A DNA stretch of 37,374 nt from an uncultured Bacteroidales bacterium (GCA_902799985.1 CADCCR010000006.1:1-37374); one strand, 5' to 3'; positions 1-8,232 are shown, counted from the stretch's first letter. Notes: generated by a model not told the origin, from the letters alone. Translations and numbers: made by a program.

Positions 1-33
1 CCTACAAGGGAGAGGTTGGGAGAGGGTCTTTTC
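1..33. repeat. G-rich interspersed repeat inserted in recG (partial)
   Basis: The plus strand carries three GGG runs within about 20 bases (GGGAGAGG, then TTGGGAGAGGGTC). In the recG frame this reads as [11 protein letters not shown], where RecG relatives normally run from QRAKLW into the PPHxLxMTATPIPRT motif. A similar G-run stretch occurs between nusB and yajC near 28112-28130. The left boundary is outside the window, so size and frame effect cannot be judged. Confidence 0.5.
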
Positions 34-1259
34 TGCAGCTTCGCTCTCTGAGCTACGCCGAAACGATGTTGCTCGTCTATGATGATAAGTCCAAGATTGC
101 TGAACTGCACGTTGTCCTCGATGACGGCATGTGTGCCTATCAGGATGTTGACGCTCCCGTCCAGCAGGCCTGCCTCGATGGTTTTACGACGCTTCCCTTT
201 GACGTTTCCCGTCAGTAGCTCGACGCGTACAGGCATGTCCTTGAGGAAGTTACGGAACGTCTGCAGATGTTGCTCGGCAAGTATCTCGGTGGGAGCCATG
301 ATGCACGTCTGGCAACCGTTGTCGATGGCGATGAGCATCACCATGAGTGCCACAAGTGTCTTGCCGCTGCCGACGTCGCCTTGCAGCAGACGGTTCATCT
401 GCCGTCCGCTCTTCATGTCGGCATGCATCTCACGGATGACGCGCTTCTGTGCTTCCGTCAGGGGGAAGGGAAGGTATTTGCGATAGAAGGTGTTGAAGCA
501 TTCGCCAACACGTGTGAACCGATATCCCACGCGTTGCTGCTGTCGCCTACGAGCGTAGGTCATGATGACGAGCTGGATGAAGAAGAGTTCCTCGAACTTC
601 AGTCGCATGTTGGCTGCAGCAAGTTCGTCGGCTGTGGAGGGATAGTGTGCAGCGCGAAGAGCTTTGTCAAGAGGCATGAGGTGCAGCCGTTCGATGATGT
701 AGTCGGGCAAAGTCTCGGGAATCGTCCAGGTGATTTTGCTGAAGAGAGAGCTTGTGAAGCGTTCCAGCGAGCGTGACGTCAGCCCAGCCTTCTTCATGCG
801 CTCCGTCGTAGAGTAGTAAGGCTGCATGTTCATCTTGCTGAGTACCGTCGACTCGGGGCTGTCGAGGTCGGGATGATTGACGCAAAGCCTTCCGCCATAG
901 ACACTTGGACGGCCGAAGAGGATGTAGTCCTTGTTCACCTTCACGCTTTGCTTGATGTATCGGATGCCTTGGAACCATGTGACGTCGAGGAACATCTCGC
1001 CGTCCCAGAAGTGACCCGTCAGCCGATGCTTGCGCCCCTGACCTGCCTCCTCGAAGCTGCGGAACTGTCCCATCACCTGCACGAAAGGCATCTCCGTAGT
1101 CAGCTCGCGTATCTTGTAGAGACGGCTGCGGTCGATGTGCTTGTAGGGGAAAGTGTACAGGAGGTCGTGCCAGGTCTTGATGCCCAGCTCAGCCTCCAGC
1201 AGCTTCGCCCTTTGCGGTCCGATGCCCGGCAGGTAGGTGATGTCAGTATCTAAGGTCAC
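1..1259 (-). CDS. recG: ATP-dependent DNA helicase RecG (3' end cut by window edge)
   Basis: RecG remodels stalled forks and branch-migrates Holliday junctions. The reading frame stays open from 1259 to the window edge (419 codons). The N-terminus has the family helix-hairpin pattern [13 protein letters not shown], followed by the wedge/OB region. Helicase motifs follow: Walker A GDVGSGKT, motif Ia [10 protein letters not shown] and the DEQHRFG box (motif II) that marks RecG. The helicase C-terminal half lies outside the window. The start is set at GTG 1259: an in-frame TAA lies four codons upstream and no ATG is available. This makes recG overlap the end of ispD by 17 nt, so the two are co-transcribed. 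Just after QRAKL the expected family sequence is replaced by [11 protein letters not shown], encoded by a G/C-run repeat (see repeat at 1-33). Family assignment is secure; the start is inferred. Confidence 0.93.
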   Translation of the reverse strand, partial: MTLDTDITYLPGIGPQRAKLLEAELGIKTWHDLLYTFPYKHIDRSRLYKIRELTTEMPFVQVMGQFRSFEEAGQGRKHRLTGHFWDGEMFLDVTWFQGIRYIKQSVKVNKDYILFGRPSVYGGRLCVNHPDLDSPESTVLSKMNMQPYYSTTERMKKAGLTSRSLERFTSSLFSKITWTIPETLPDYIIERLHLMPLDKALRAAHYPSTADELAAANMRLKFEELFFIQLVIMTYARRRQQQRVGYRFTRVGECFNTFYRKYLPFPLTEAQKRVIREMHADMKSGRQMNRLLQGDVGSGKTLVALMVMLIAIDNGCQTCIMAPTEILAEQHLQTFRNFLKDMPVRVELLTGNVKGKRRKTIEAGLLDGSVNILIGTHAVIEDNVQFSNLGLIIIDEQHRFGVAQRAKLQKRPSPNLSLV

Positions 1260-1896
1260 TTGGTGTGGTTATCTTGATGTTTTCGCGGTTGCCTTCTATC
1301 ATCGTGATGTGCTCGCCAAGCGCTTCCACTACGGAGGCATCGTCGGTGAAGGCTTCCGAGAAAGGTTGCCGATAGGCTTCCTTCAGCAAGGCGAGCGGGA
1401 AAGTCTGGGGAGTCTGCACCAGTCGGTACTCGTCGCGTGGGCGAGTGACACTTGTGCCGTCGGGAAGAATCTGGCGAACTGTCTCAACGACCGGCACGAC
1501 CGGTACGACTGCCTTCCCCTCTGCGGCTGCGGAGAAGCAACGTCGTATGGTGTCAGCCGATACGAAGGGCCGCACGCCATCGTGAACGCCGACCACAGCA
1601 TCCTCATCGTCCGGCAAGAGTTTCAGGCCGTTCCGGACACTATGGAACCGCGTCTCGCCGCCATTGGCAATCAATTCCGGCGAACGGAATCCATGCTCTC
1701 GGCAAAGTTCTTGCCAGTAGTCGTGCTGGTCGGCTGGCAACACAAGCACGATGCGAATGCCGTCGAGCGCTTTGCGGAAGGCTTCGATGGTGTGCATCAG
1801 GATGGGTTTCCCCCCGATAGGCAGGAACTGCTTGGGAATGTCTCCTCCCATGCGAAGTCCCTTACCGCCGGCAACGATGAGAACGTAACAGTTCAT
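1243..1896 (-). CDS. ispD: 2-C-methyl-D-erythritol 4-phosphate cytidylyltransferase
   Basis: IspD transfers CMP from CTP to methylerythritol 4-phosphate, the third step of the MEP isoprenoid pathway, in the cytosol. The protein opens with the nucleotide-binding signature [20 protein letters not shown], then [15 protein letters not shown]. It continues with [14 protein letters not shown] and the conserved TPQTF and TDDASVVE patterns, ending near the usual family length (217 aa). The chosen ATG at 1896 places the signature right at the N-terminus, as in homologues. An in-frame ATG at 1923 would add nine residues and sits 1 nt after the stop of the DJ-1 gene, so it cannot be excluded. The gene lies between the DJ-1-like gene and recG, in the same direction, with recG overlapping its end. 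Confidence 0.95.
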   Translation of the reverse strand: MNCYVLIVAGGKGLRMGGDIPKQFLPIGGKPILMHTIEAFRKALDGIRIVLVLPADQHDYWQELCREHGFRSPELIANGGETRFHSVRNGLKLLPDDEDAVVGVHDGVRPFVSADTIRRCFSAAAEGKAVVPVVPVVETVRQILPDGTSVTRPRDEYRLVQTPQTFPLALLKEAYRQPFSEAFTDDASVVEALGEHITMIEGNRENIKITTPSDLRY

Positions 1897-1924
1897 AGTT
1901 GTGTTGAGGTCAGAGGTAATCATC

Positions 1925-2485
1925 CTATTCCCCCAGCAGCAATTCCTGGTAAATCATGCCTTGACGGAGAGGCTGGGATGCGCCTTCGCCCAGGAAGAAG
2001 TCTACGATGGTGTAGCCGAACTCGAAAGCTGCTCCGGGGCCTTTGCCTGTGATGATGTTGTCGTCGCGTTCCACGATGGCACTTGTGCAAACGGCTCCTT
2101 TCAGCTCGGGCTCAAAGCCGGGATAGCAAGTGGCGCGGCGACCCTGGAGCAGTCCTAAGTGCCCGAAGACCAGGGGAGCTGCACAGATGGCAGCGATGGC
2201 GCCGCCCGTCTCGTGATGGCGAACGATGGCTTCCGTCAGGGGACGGCAGGCATCCAGGTTGGTTGCGCCTGGCATTCCACCAGGAAGAACGAGCATCTCT
2301 GCCTGCTGGAAGTCGACGTCGCTGAGCAACACGTCGGCCACGATGCCTACGCCATGAGCGCTTACTACTGTTTGTTCGCCGGTGACGGATACCGTCTGCA
2401 CCTGAATGGATGCGCGGCGCATGATGTCTACTGGTGCCAAAGCCTCGATGTCCTCGAATCCTGTGGCAAGGAAAACGTATACCAT
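1925..2485 (-). CDS. DJ-1/PfpI family protein (YajL-like)
   Basis: A 186-residue single-domain protein of the DJ-1/YajL type, associated in the family with oxidative or carbonyl stress protection; the exact substrate is not visible. The nucleophile elbow is AAICAAP with Cys101, and the partner glutamate is Glu14 in [17 protein letters not shown], matching the Cys-Glu pair of DJ-1. GGMPGATNL and GPGAAFEFG are further family motifs. Length is typical. It is the first gene of a minus-strand operon with ispD and recG, driven from a -7 box at 2618-2625, which leaves a leader of roughly 125 nt. Confidence 0.9.
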   Translation of the reverse strand: MVYVFLATGFEDIEALAPVDIMRRASIQVQTVSVTGEQTVVSAHGVGIVADVLLSDVDFQQAEMLVLPGGMPGATNLDACRPLTEAIVRHHETGGAIAAICAAPLVFGHLGLLQGRRATCYPGFEPELKGAVCTSAIVERDDNIITGKGPGAAFEFGYTIVDFFLGEGASQPLRQGMIYQELLLGE

Positions 2486-2617
2486 ATCTATTTGATTTAA
2501 AAATTAAGAATTAAGAGTTAAGAATTAAAAGTTAATTGTTACGTATTGAAAGTTTAAGTGTCATGATTGGGATGTCGTGAGTTGCTTGTTGCAAGGATGC
2601 AATCTGTTGTTTTGATG

Positions 2618-2625
2618 CAAAGGTA
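2618..2625 (-). promoter_or_regulatory. -7 box TACCTTTG for the DJ-1/ispD/recG operon
   Basis: Exact match to the Bacteroidetes TAnnTTTG -7 element on the minus strand, in the 213-nt divergent gap between the DJ-1-like gene and nadK. No clean -33 TTTG is seen. The gap also holds an A/T-rich run of AATTAAGA/GTTAAGA units at about 2500-2535, inside the leader. Confidence 0.55.
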
Positions 2626-2668
2626 CAAAATAATTTTAATTCATCTTTCTTAATTCTTATTTTATTTG

Positions 2669-2676
2669 TATCTTTG
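2669..2676 (+). promoter_or_regulatory. -7 box TATCTTTG for nadK
   Basis: Match to TAnnTTTG on the plus strand, 22 nt before the nadK ATG. It forms a divergent promoter pair with the box at 2618-2625. The -33 region is only T-rich. Confidence 0.55.
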
Positions 2677-2698
2677 CCTTCACAAAGCGTAATAATGT

Positions 2699-3592
2699 AT
2701 GGAAAAGGCTAAAAGATGTGCCATCTTCGGGAATACCTATCAGCCGAAGAATAGTGCTGCGGTGCTGAAACTCTTCGATACGCTGGTGCGACATGATGCA
2801 GTTCCGTTGGTGGACCGCCCATTCTTCGACTTCCTCAGCCGCGAGCTGCATATCGCCATCCCCGAGTGCGAACTGATAACGGACGACTCGTTCCAGGCCG
2901 ATGTGGCTATCAGTCTGGGAGGCGACGGCACGTTCCTGACAACTGCCATGCGCGTGGGAGACAAGCAGATACCCATCCTTGGCATCAATACCGGCAGGCT
3001 GGGATTCCTGGCCGGCTTCTCGCTGGACGACATCGCTCAGACGCTCGACAGCTACTTCTCCGGCCACTTGCGCCAGGAAGCGTGCAGCGTCCTGCAGGTC
3101 GCCTACTCCGAAGGTGAGCCGCAAGGCTATCCCTTTGCCCTGAACGAGGTGGCTGTGCTCAAGCGCGACGACAGCAGTATGATAAGCATCCGCGTGGACA
3201 TCGGCGGAGAGTATCTTACCACGTATCAGGCCGACGGACTCATCGTTAACACGCCGACCGGCAGCACAGGCTATGCACTCAGCGTAGGCGGGCCTGTCAT
3301 GCTGCCCGGCAGCCGGAATGTCGGCATTGTGGCTGTGGCTCCCCACGGGCTGACCGTTCGTCCGCTGACGTTGCCCGACGACCAGGAAATAACGCTTACC
3401 GTGAAGAGTCGCAACCATAACTTCCTGGTAGCCATTGACGGACGAAGCGAGTCGTGCGAGGACACAAACCGGCTCATCATCCGCAAGGCTCCCTACTGGG
3501 TGCGTGTGCTGAAGCATCCCGAGGCTTCCTTCCTGCACACCCTGCGCAGCAAACTCTTCTGGGGGAGCGATGCGCGAACCATCGAACATTGA
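2699..3592 (+). CDS. nadK: NAD kinase
   Basis: Phosphorylates NAD to NADP in the cytosol. The diagnostic GGDGTFL motif is at residues 74-80. The substrate-binding NEVAV segment and the TPTGSTGYALSVGGP loop follow, and the C-terminal VAVAPHGLTVRPLTLPDD and FLVAIDGR blocks are in place. At 297 aa the length is typical of Bacteroidetes NadK. The ATG at 2699 lies 22 nt after a -7 box. The downstream exporter gene starts either inside the nadK 3' end (ATG 3570) or 16 nt after its stop (ATG 3609), so the two are likely co-transcribed. Confidence 0.95.
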   Translation: MEKAKRCAIFGNTYQPKNSAAVLKLFDTLVRHDAVPLVDRPFFDFLSRELHIAIPECELITDDSFQADVAISLGGDGTFLTTAMRVGDKQIPILGINTGRLGFLAGFSLDDIAQTLDSYFSGHLRQEACSVLQVAYSEGEPQGYPFALNEVAVLKRDDSSMISIRVDIGGEYLTTYQADGLIVNTPTGSTGYALSVGGPVMLPGSRNVGIVAVAPHGLTVRPLTLPDDQEITLTVKSRNHNFLVAIDGRSESCEDTNRLIIRKAPYWVRVLKHPEASFLHTLRSKLFWGSDARTIEH

Positions 3593-5261
3593 ACACTTTA
3601 CACAGATTATGACGACATCCATACGCGACCGCTCCCTTTGGCTGTGGCGTTCCTCCCGAGGATTGCGTCTGCAGGCGGTGCTCAATGCCATCATCGGCAT
3701 TCTGACCGTCTGCCTCGACTTCGTTTTCATCTATGTCACGAAGTGGACGATAGACATAGCAACGGCCCGTGTGGAAGGCAATCTGCGAACGGCGGCTTAT
3801 GCCCTGATTGCCGTCATGGGCGGCAAGATACTCCTTTCCTTCGCCCGCAAGTGGGTGGGTGCCCTGCTTGGAGTGCGTTCGCAGAACATCTTGCAACAGA
3901 AGCTCTTCACGCATCTGCTCCATAGTCAATGGAGCGGACAGGAGTATCGTCACAGCGGCGACACACTCAATCGTCTGGAGCGTGACGTGCGCGACCTCAC
4001 CTCAACCATCACCGAGACGTTCCCCGCTCTGCTCGAGGTGTCGTTCCGACTCGTCGGTGCCTTCTTCTATCTCTTCAGCATGGACGGTCGCCTGGCCTGT
4101 CTGATTGTCTGCATCGTGCCGTGCTTCTTCATCCTGAGCAAGGTCTATGTGAGCAAGATGCGAGCCATCACGCGCGACATCCGCTCCACCGACAGCCGCG
4201 TGCAAAGCATCCTGCAGGAGAGCATCCAGCATCATGCCATCCTGAAGACGTTGGAACGGACGGGCACCATGATAGAGCGGCTGAAGGAGACGCATGCCCA
4301 GTTGCGTCGGCATGTACGCCATCGTGCCCTCTTCAGCAGCACATCTTCCACCTTGCTCGCCATCGGGTTCAGCACCGGCTACCTCGTCACATTCCTTTGG
4401 GGCGTGAACAGCCTTCAGGCAGGCACCATCACGTACGGCATGATGATATCCTTCATCCAGCTCGTCGGACAGATACAAGGTCCGTTCCGCGACATGACAC
4501 GCTTCGTCCCCGCACTTATCGGCAGTCTGACCGCCAGCGAACGACTGATGGAACTGGAAGAGCTTCCGCTCGAGGAGGCAGCCGAACCGATTCCCTTCCC
4601 CACGGGAGCCGGAGTCCGAGTCAACGATGTCAGCTTCAGCTACAAAGCTGGTGGTCGCAACATCCTCTCGCATTTCTCGTGCGACTTCCCCAAGGGTTCC
4701 GTCACGGCTGTCCTTGGCGAAACGGGTGCAGGCAAGACGACACTCATCCGTCTCATTCTCGCTTTGTTACGACCGGCCGAGGGCCATGTGGAGATGTACG
4801 ACGAGAACCGAAGCGTCCAGGTGTCGCCTCGGACGCGCGTCAACCTTGTCTATGTGCCTCAGGGCAACACACTTTTCAGCGGAACCATACGCGACAATCT
4901 CCTGCTTGGCAATCCTGATGCCACCGAGGAGGATATGCGCGAGGCTCTGGAGACTGCTTGTGCCGGCTTCGTGATGGAGCGTCCGGGAGGGCTCGACGTG
5001 CTTTGCGGCGAGCTTGGCGTAGGGCTCAGCGAGGGTCAGGCACAGCGTATCGCCATCGCCCGAGCCTTGCTCAGAAAGGGCTCCGTCCTGCTCCTGGACG
5101 AGGCGACAAGTGCTCTGGACATGCAGACGGAGAAGCAACTCCTACAGAACCTCGGCCAGCGCAGCAGCAATCAGACCGTCATCTGTGTCACGCATCGTCC
5201 TGCCGTCATCGCCTATTGCACGCAAGTCATCGAGATGAAACGTGTCCTCGACAAAGCCTGA
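3570..5261 (+). CDS. ABC transporter, fused permease and ATPase (exporter type)
   Basis: A half-transporter of the exporter class, expected to dimerise in the inner membrane. The N-terminal half has about six hydrophobic segments, for example AVLNAIIGILTVCLDFVFIYV and LACLIVCIVPCFFILSKV. The C-terminal half is an ATPase with Walker A GETGAGKTT, Q-loop VYVPQGN, signature LSEGQ, Walker B VLLLDEAT and switch His in VTHRP. The substrate cannot be told from sequence. Two starts are possible: ATG 3570, overlapping nadK by 23 nt (563 aa), or ATG 3609 (550 aa, beginning MTTSIRDRS). The later one better fits a short cytosolic N-terminus. No clear terminator follows; a 22-bp repeat array begins 57 nt after the stop. 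Confidence 0.88.
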   Translation: MREPSNIEHFTQIMTTSIRDRSLWLWRSSRGLRLQAVLNAIIGILTVCLDFVFIYVTKWTIDIATARVEGNLRTAAYALIAVMGGKILLSFARKWVGALLGVRSQNILQQKLFTHLLHSQWSGQEYRHSGDTLNRLERDVRDLTSTITETFPALLEVSFRLVGAFFYLFSMDGRLACLIVCIVPCFFILSKVYVSKMRAITRDIRSTDSRVQSILQESIQHHAILKTLERTGTMIERLKETHAQLRRHVRHRALFSSTSSTLLAIGFSTGYLVTFLWGVNSLQAGTITYGMMISFIQLVGQIQGPFRDMTRFVPALIGSLTASERLMELEELPLEEAAEPIPFPTGAGVRVNDVSFSYKAGGRNILSHFSCDFPKGSVTAVLGETGAGKTTLIRLILALLRPAEGHVEMYDENRSVQVSPRTRVNLVYVPQGNTLFSGTIRDNLLLGNPDATEEDMREALETACAGFVMERPGGLDVLCGELGVGLSEGQAQRIAIARALLRKGSVLLLDEATSALDMQTEKQLLQNLGQRSSNQTVICVTHRPAVIAYCTQVIEMKRVLDKA

Positions 5262-5317
5262 CCGCATCATCATCCCCTTCCCTACATGGGACAAACCCAC
5301 CCTATCAACACATACTT

Positions 5318-5559
5318 TCCAAACTTCACGTGATTAGTTTCTCTACTTCACGTGCTTAGTTGTCCAACGACACGCGCTTAGTTGTCCAACGACACGCGCT
5401 TAGTTATCCAACGACTCGCGCTTAGTTATCTCACGACACGCGCTTAGTTATCCAACGACACGTGCTTAGTTATCTCACGACACGTGAATAATTGTCCAAC
5501 GACACTTGCTTACAAATCCCGCTTCGTGTTTATACAAATCCCGCTTCGCGTGGATAAAA
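5318..5559 (+). repeat. 22-bp tandem array A (11 units, type 1)
   Basis: Eleven head-to-tail units of exactly 22 bp lie at 5318, 5340, 5362 and so on to 5538. The middle units share CACG[CT]GCTTAGTT, two variable bases, then CCAACGA. Units at 5362 and 5384 are identical; outer units are more diverged, and the last two (5516, 5538) share ATCCCGCTTCG instead. There are no unique spacers, so this is not CRISPR. The array fills much of the convergent gap between the ABC exporter and rprY. The same repeat family recurs at 15379-15576 (opposite strand) and 30676-30785. Confidence 0.9.
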
Positions 5560-5622
5560 ACTATTTCAAAGGCTTGGAAATATATTTCAGAAGCACTAAA
5601 ATATATTTCCAAGCCTTTGAAA
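5552..5622 (-). terminator. Perfect 24-bp inverted repeat with T-run, probable rprY terminator
   Basis: Arms 5564-5587 and 5599-5622 are exact reverse complements over 24 bp, with an 11-nt loop at 5588-5598. Read on the minus strand the hairpin is followed by TAGTTTTTATCC, giving a U-run as in an intrinsic terminator for rprY, whose stop is about 70 nt upstream. The stem is A/T-rich at its tip. It is built from units of the 21-bp array. Confidence 0.65.
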
Positions 5623-5647
5623 TATATTTCCGCGGCACTGAAAAAGT
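5564..5647. repeat. 21-bp tandem array (4 units) next to array A
   Basis: Four consecutive 21-bp units start at 5564, 5585, 5606 and 5627. Each begins TTTC and the first three end AAATATA or AAAATATA. They follow the 22-bp array after only four bases, so the whole of 5318-5647 is tandem DNA of near two-helix-turn period. Units 1 and 3 are reverse complements in their cores (AAAGGCTTGG against CCAAGCCTTT), which creates the inverted repeat listed separately. Confidence 0.85.
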
Positions 5648-5694
5648 TTTTATCTTCAGGGTGAAGGAAAAGGTGCGGAAAGAAGGATTTAGTA

Positions 5695-6399
5695 TTACTC
5701 AGGCATCATGTTCGGCACGATGAGCCGATAGCCGCGACCATGCACGTTGTTGATTTCGATGTCGGGGTCGCCCTTCAGAAGCTTGCGCAGCTTGGTAATG
5801 TAGACATCCATGCTGCGGGCGTTGAAGTAGTTGTCGTCCATCCAGATGGTCTTGAGTGCCAGGTCGCGCTCCAGCACGTCGTTGACGTGGACGCAAAGCA
5901 TGGTCAGGAGCTCGCTCTCCTTGGTGGTGAGCTTTGTCTGTTCGTCGCCGAGGATAAGCATCTGTCGCTGAGTGTCGAAGGTGAACTTGCCGAGCTGGAA
6001 ACGTGTGATGTTCTTCTGCTCCTTCGACTTGACGCGTCGCAGGATAGCCTCCATGCGATAGACGAGCTCGTCCATAGAGAACGGTTTCGTCAGGTAGTCG
6101 TCGGCACCGAGCTTGAAGCCCTCCAGGATGTCTTCCTTCAGGTTCTTGGCGGTGAGGAAGATGATGGGTACTTCGGAGTTGACAAGTCGTATCTCCTTGG
6201 CCAACGTGAAGCCGTCCATCTTGGGCATCATCACGTCGAGCAGACACATGTCGAACTTCCGTTTCATGAATGCGCGGTAGCCGGCCTCGCCGTCCAGATA
6301 GAGTTCTGCATCGTAGCCCTTTGCTTCAAGGTATTCACGTACGAGCATGCCGAGGCTCTCTTCGTCCTCGCAAAGCAGAATGTGCAGTTTCTGTTCCAT
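5695..6399 (-). CDS. rprY: Response regulator, OmpR family (RprY-like)
   Basis: A 234-residue DNA-binding response regulator. The receiver domain (about 1-120) has the acidic pair E11/D12, phospho-acceptor Asp55 in CLLDVMMPKMDGF, the conserved Thr in IIFLTAKN and Lys in LTKPFS. The C-terminal winged helix ends NVHGRGYRL, as in OmpR/PhoB proteins. The receiver resembles Bacteroides RprY (ILLCEDEESLGMLVREYL, EDILEGFKLGADDYLTKPFSMDEL). It lies downstream of the histidine kinase gene on the same strand, but 203 nt separates them and most of that gap is an 8-bp repeat array. The regulon is not visible here. Confidence 0.9.
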   Translation of the reverse strand: MEQKLHILLCEDEESLGMLVREYLEAKGYDAELYLDGEAGYRAFMKRKFDMCLLDVMMPKMDGFTLAKEIRLVNSEVPIIFLTAKNLKEDILEGFKLGADDYLTKPFSMDELVYRMEAILRRVKSKEQKNITRFQLGKFTFDTQRQMLILGDEQTKLTTKESELLTMLCVHVNDVLERDLALKTIWMDDNYFNARSMDVYITKLRKLLKGDPDIEINNVHGRGYRLIVPNMMPE

Positions 6400-6438
6400 A
6401 ATGTTAGATTATTTAGTTAATGATTGTGTTGATTTCTC

Positions 6439-6574
6439 TTGTTTCGGTGTTTCGTGATTTCGAGATGACGTTATTTCGATATTATGATGTTTCGTTATTA
6501 CGTTATCACGTTATTTCGTTATTACGATGTTTCGTTATCACGTTGTTACGATGATTCGAGATGTCGTTATTTCG
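6439..6574. repeat. Degenerate 8-bp tandem array (17 units) between rprX and rprY
   Basis: Seventeen octamers in strict 8-nt register from 6439, with consensus TTATTTCG. Forms include TTATTACG, TTATCACG, ATGTTTCG and AGATGTCG; 16 of the 17 end in CG, the exception being ATATTATG. It fills most of the 203-nt gap between the kinase and regulator genes and would lie in the rprY leader if the two are co-transcribed. No convincing gene is encoded across it. Confidence 0.85.
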
Positions 6575-6602
6575 ATGCTCTTGGTTCCAACGCTTTGCCA
6601 CG

Positions 6603-8096
6603 TTACTCAGACAGCGGAATCGTTATCGTGAACTTTGTTCCCTTGCCTGGTTCGCTGGTGGCTTTGATGGTGCCTCGATGCAGCTGCACCATCTTCTGCA
6701 CGTAGGCCAGTCCGAGTCCGAAGCCTTTCACGTTGTGCTTGTCGCCGGTGTGCACGCGGTAGAACTTGTCGAAGATGCGCTTCAGGTTGTCCTTCTGTAT
6801 GCCTATGCCGTTCTCTGCTATGCTGATGCAGAAGTGTGTCTCGCCCTGATTGTAGGTGTGAACGCTGATGGCAAGCGGTTCTTCCTCGCGACGATACTTG
6901 AAGGCGTTGTCTAGCAGGTTGAAGATGACGTTGGTGAAGTGCATCTCGTCGGCATTGATGAAGGGATTGTAGGCCTCGAGCCGCATGTCGAGCGTGCCGC
7001 CGATTTGCGATACCTTCAGCGAGAAGGTGTCCACGACGTTCTCCGTTATCTCGTTCGCATCCAGCTCCTGCAGCTTCAGCGCAATATTGTTGTTGTCGAA
7101 GAGGCTCATCTGCAACACTTTCTCCACTTGGAAGCGCAGCCGTCGCGTCTCGCTGGTGATGACGCCGCCCAGCCTTTCGTAAGTCGCTTCGTTCTTGCTC
7201 ACCGATTTGTCGGCAAGCATCTGTGCCGCAATGGATATCGTCGAGATGGGTGTCTTGAACTCATGCGTCATGTTGTGCACAAAGTCGTTCTTCATCTCGC
7301 TGATGCGTTTCTGTCGGACAACAAGGTAGATGGTGATGAGCGACGTGATGAGCAGTATGACGGTGAATCCCATAGCCGGTGCCACATAGCCTGCCACGCC
7401 GCGAATGAAGCGGCGCTGGTCGGGGAAATGGATGGTGACGGTGCCCATCTGACCCGTCGGGTCACTACGGAAGAGTATCTGCGTGTAGCTGTTCATGCCG
7501 TCTTCCACCTCGGTATAGTCTTCGCAACGATACACCTCGCGACCGTCGCTGGTGTAGACGATGAAGTGGAAAGGCAGCGTGATGCCATTGGCGAGTAAGG
7601 CTCCGCGCAGGCTTCCGTCCAGCACAGCCGGGTTGAGTCGGTCCTGGAAACGTTGCTCGCTGGCTGTGTACATGACGGCATAGATGACCTCGTCGAGCAC
7701 GCCCTGTTCGTAGACGTATGCCTCGCGCACCTGTTTCTGCAAGTGGCTGATGGTCTCGGCCATGCGGTTGTACTTGTTCAGGGAAAGCGACCCGAGCGAC
7801 ATGTTGCCCGTGCTGGGGATGAGGGTGTCGAGCGGCAATACGAAGTCCGAGACATCGGTATGCGTTTTCCCAAGCGTCTCTTTCTCATGTAGCGACAGTT
7901 CCTTTTGCAGGTAACGGTATGTCTCCACCTTCTCCAGGTCGCGCGATGCCTGGTCCAGACTGCGGTAGACGTTCTCGTCGAACTGTTCCTGCCGCATCCG
8001 CACCATCTCCTTCGCGTAGCTTCCCTGCAGGTAGAGCAGCGAAATGAATGCCACGGAAACGAGGACACATATCAGCCAAATGTAACTTCTCTTCAT
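6603..8096 (-). CDS. rprX: Sensor histidine kinase (RprX-like)
   Basis: A 497-residue membrane kinase partnered with the downstream regulator. Transmembrane segment 1 is at about residues 5-24 and segment 2 at about 240-260 (MGFTVILLITSLITIYLVV); between them lies a sensor region of about 210 residues outside the cytosol. HisKA follows, with phospho-acceptor His278 in NMTHEFKTPIS. The ATPase domain has N-box NVIFNLLDNAFKY, G1 box ENGIGIQ (Glu where most kinases have Asp), and G2 box GFGLGLAYV. The start ATG gives a proper N-terminal anchor (MKRSYIWLICVL). A TACCTTTG box ends 4 nt before this ATG, so the mRNA may be leaderless. Confidence 0.92.
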   Translation of the reverse strand: MKRSYIWLICVLVSVAFISLLYLQGSYAKEMVRMRQEQFDENVYRSLDQASRDLEKVETYRYLQKELSLHEKETLGKTHTDVSDFVLPLDTLIPSTGNMSLGSLSLNKYNRMAETISHLQKQVREAYVYEQGVLDEVIYAVMYTASEQRFQDRLNPAVLDGSLRGALLANGITLPFHFIVYTSDGREVYRCEDYTEVEDGMNSYTQILFRSDPTGQMGTVTIHFPDQRRFIRGVAGYVAPAMGFTVILLITSLITIYLVVRQKRISEMKNDFVHNMTHEFKTPISTISIAAQMLADKSVSKNEATYERLGGVITSETRRLRFQVEKVLQMSLFDNNNIALKLQELDANEITENVVDTFSLKVSQIGGTLDMRLEAYNPFINADEMHFTNVIFNLLDNAFKYRREEEPLAISVHTYNQGETHFCISIAENGIGIQKDNLKRIFDKFYRVHTGDKHNVKGFGLGLAYVQKMVQLHRGTIKATSEPGKGTKFTITIPLSE

Positions 8097-8100
8097 ACTG

Positions 8101-8108
8101 CAAAGGTA
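8101..8108 (-). promoter_or_regulatory. -7 box TACCTTTG, 4 nt before the rprX start
   Basis: Exact TAnnTTTG match on the minus strand, followed by CAGT and then the rprX ATG. With the usual distance from the -7 box to the transcription start, the mRNA would begin at or next to the A of the start codon. The same layout (TACCTTTA, CATT, ATG) occurs before the S41 protease gene. Confidence 0.6.
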
Positions 8109-8123
8109 ATGCTTTTATGTTAA

Positions 8124-8162
8124 AAGGAAAAGAAAAACGCCAGCACTTTCGTACCGGCGTTT
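8124..8162 (-). terminator. Intrinsic terminator after the EF-G-like gene
   Basis: On the minus strand AAACGCC (8162-8156) pairs with GGCGTTT (8141-8135), a 7-bp stem around a 14-nt loop, followed by TTTTTCTTTTCC. It lies about 70 nt after the EF-G-like stop codon and before the rprX promoter, so it separates the two units. Confidence 0.8.
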
Positions 8163-8232
8163 AACTTATTTAATAATTAAGGCGTTCTTTAGTTGTCTTT
8201 TCGTTAATTAGACATACTCCTTGTGCCTTCTG

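Noticed and set aside
2657..3730. 357-codon minus-strand frame opposite nadK
   Set aside because: nadK on the plus strand has GGDG and NE motifs and a promoter; the minus frame has none.
5318..5559. Regular repeats considered as a CRISPR array
   Set aside because: Units are contiguous 22-mers with no unique spacers and there is no cas gene in the window.
6484..6705. Open frame on the plus strand starting in the 8-bp array
   Set aside because: The N-terminal part is a translation of the octamers and the rest is antisense to the 3' end of rprX.
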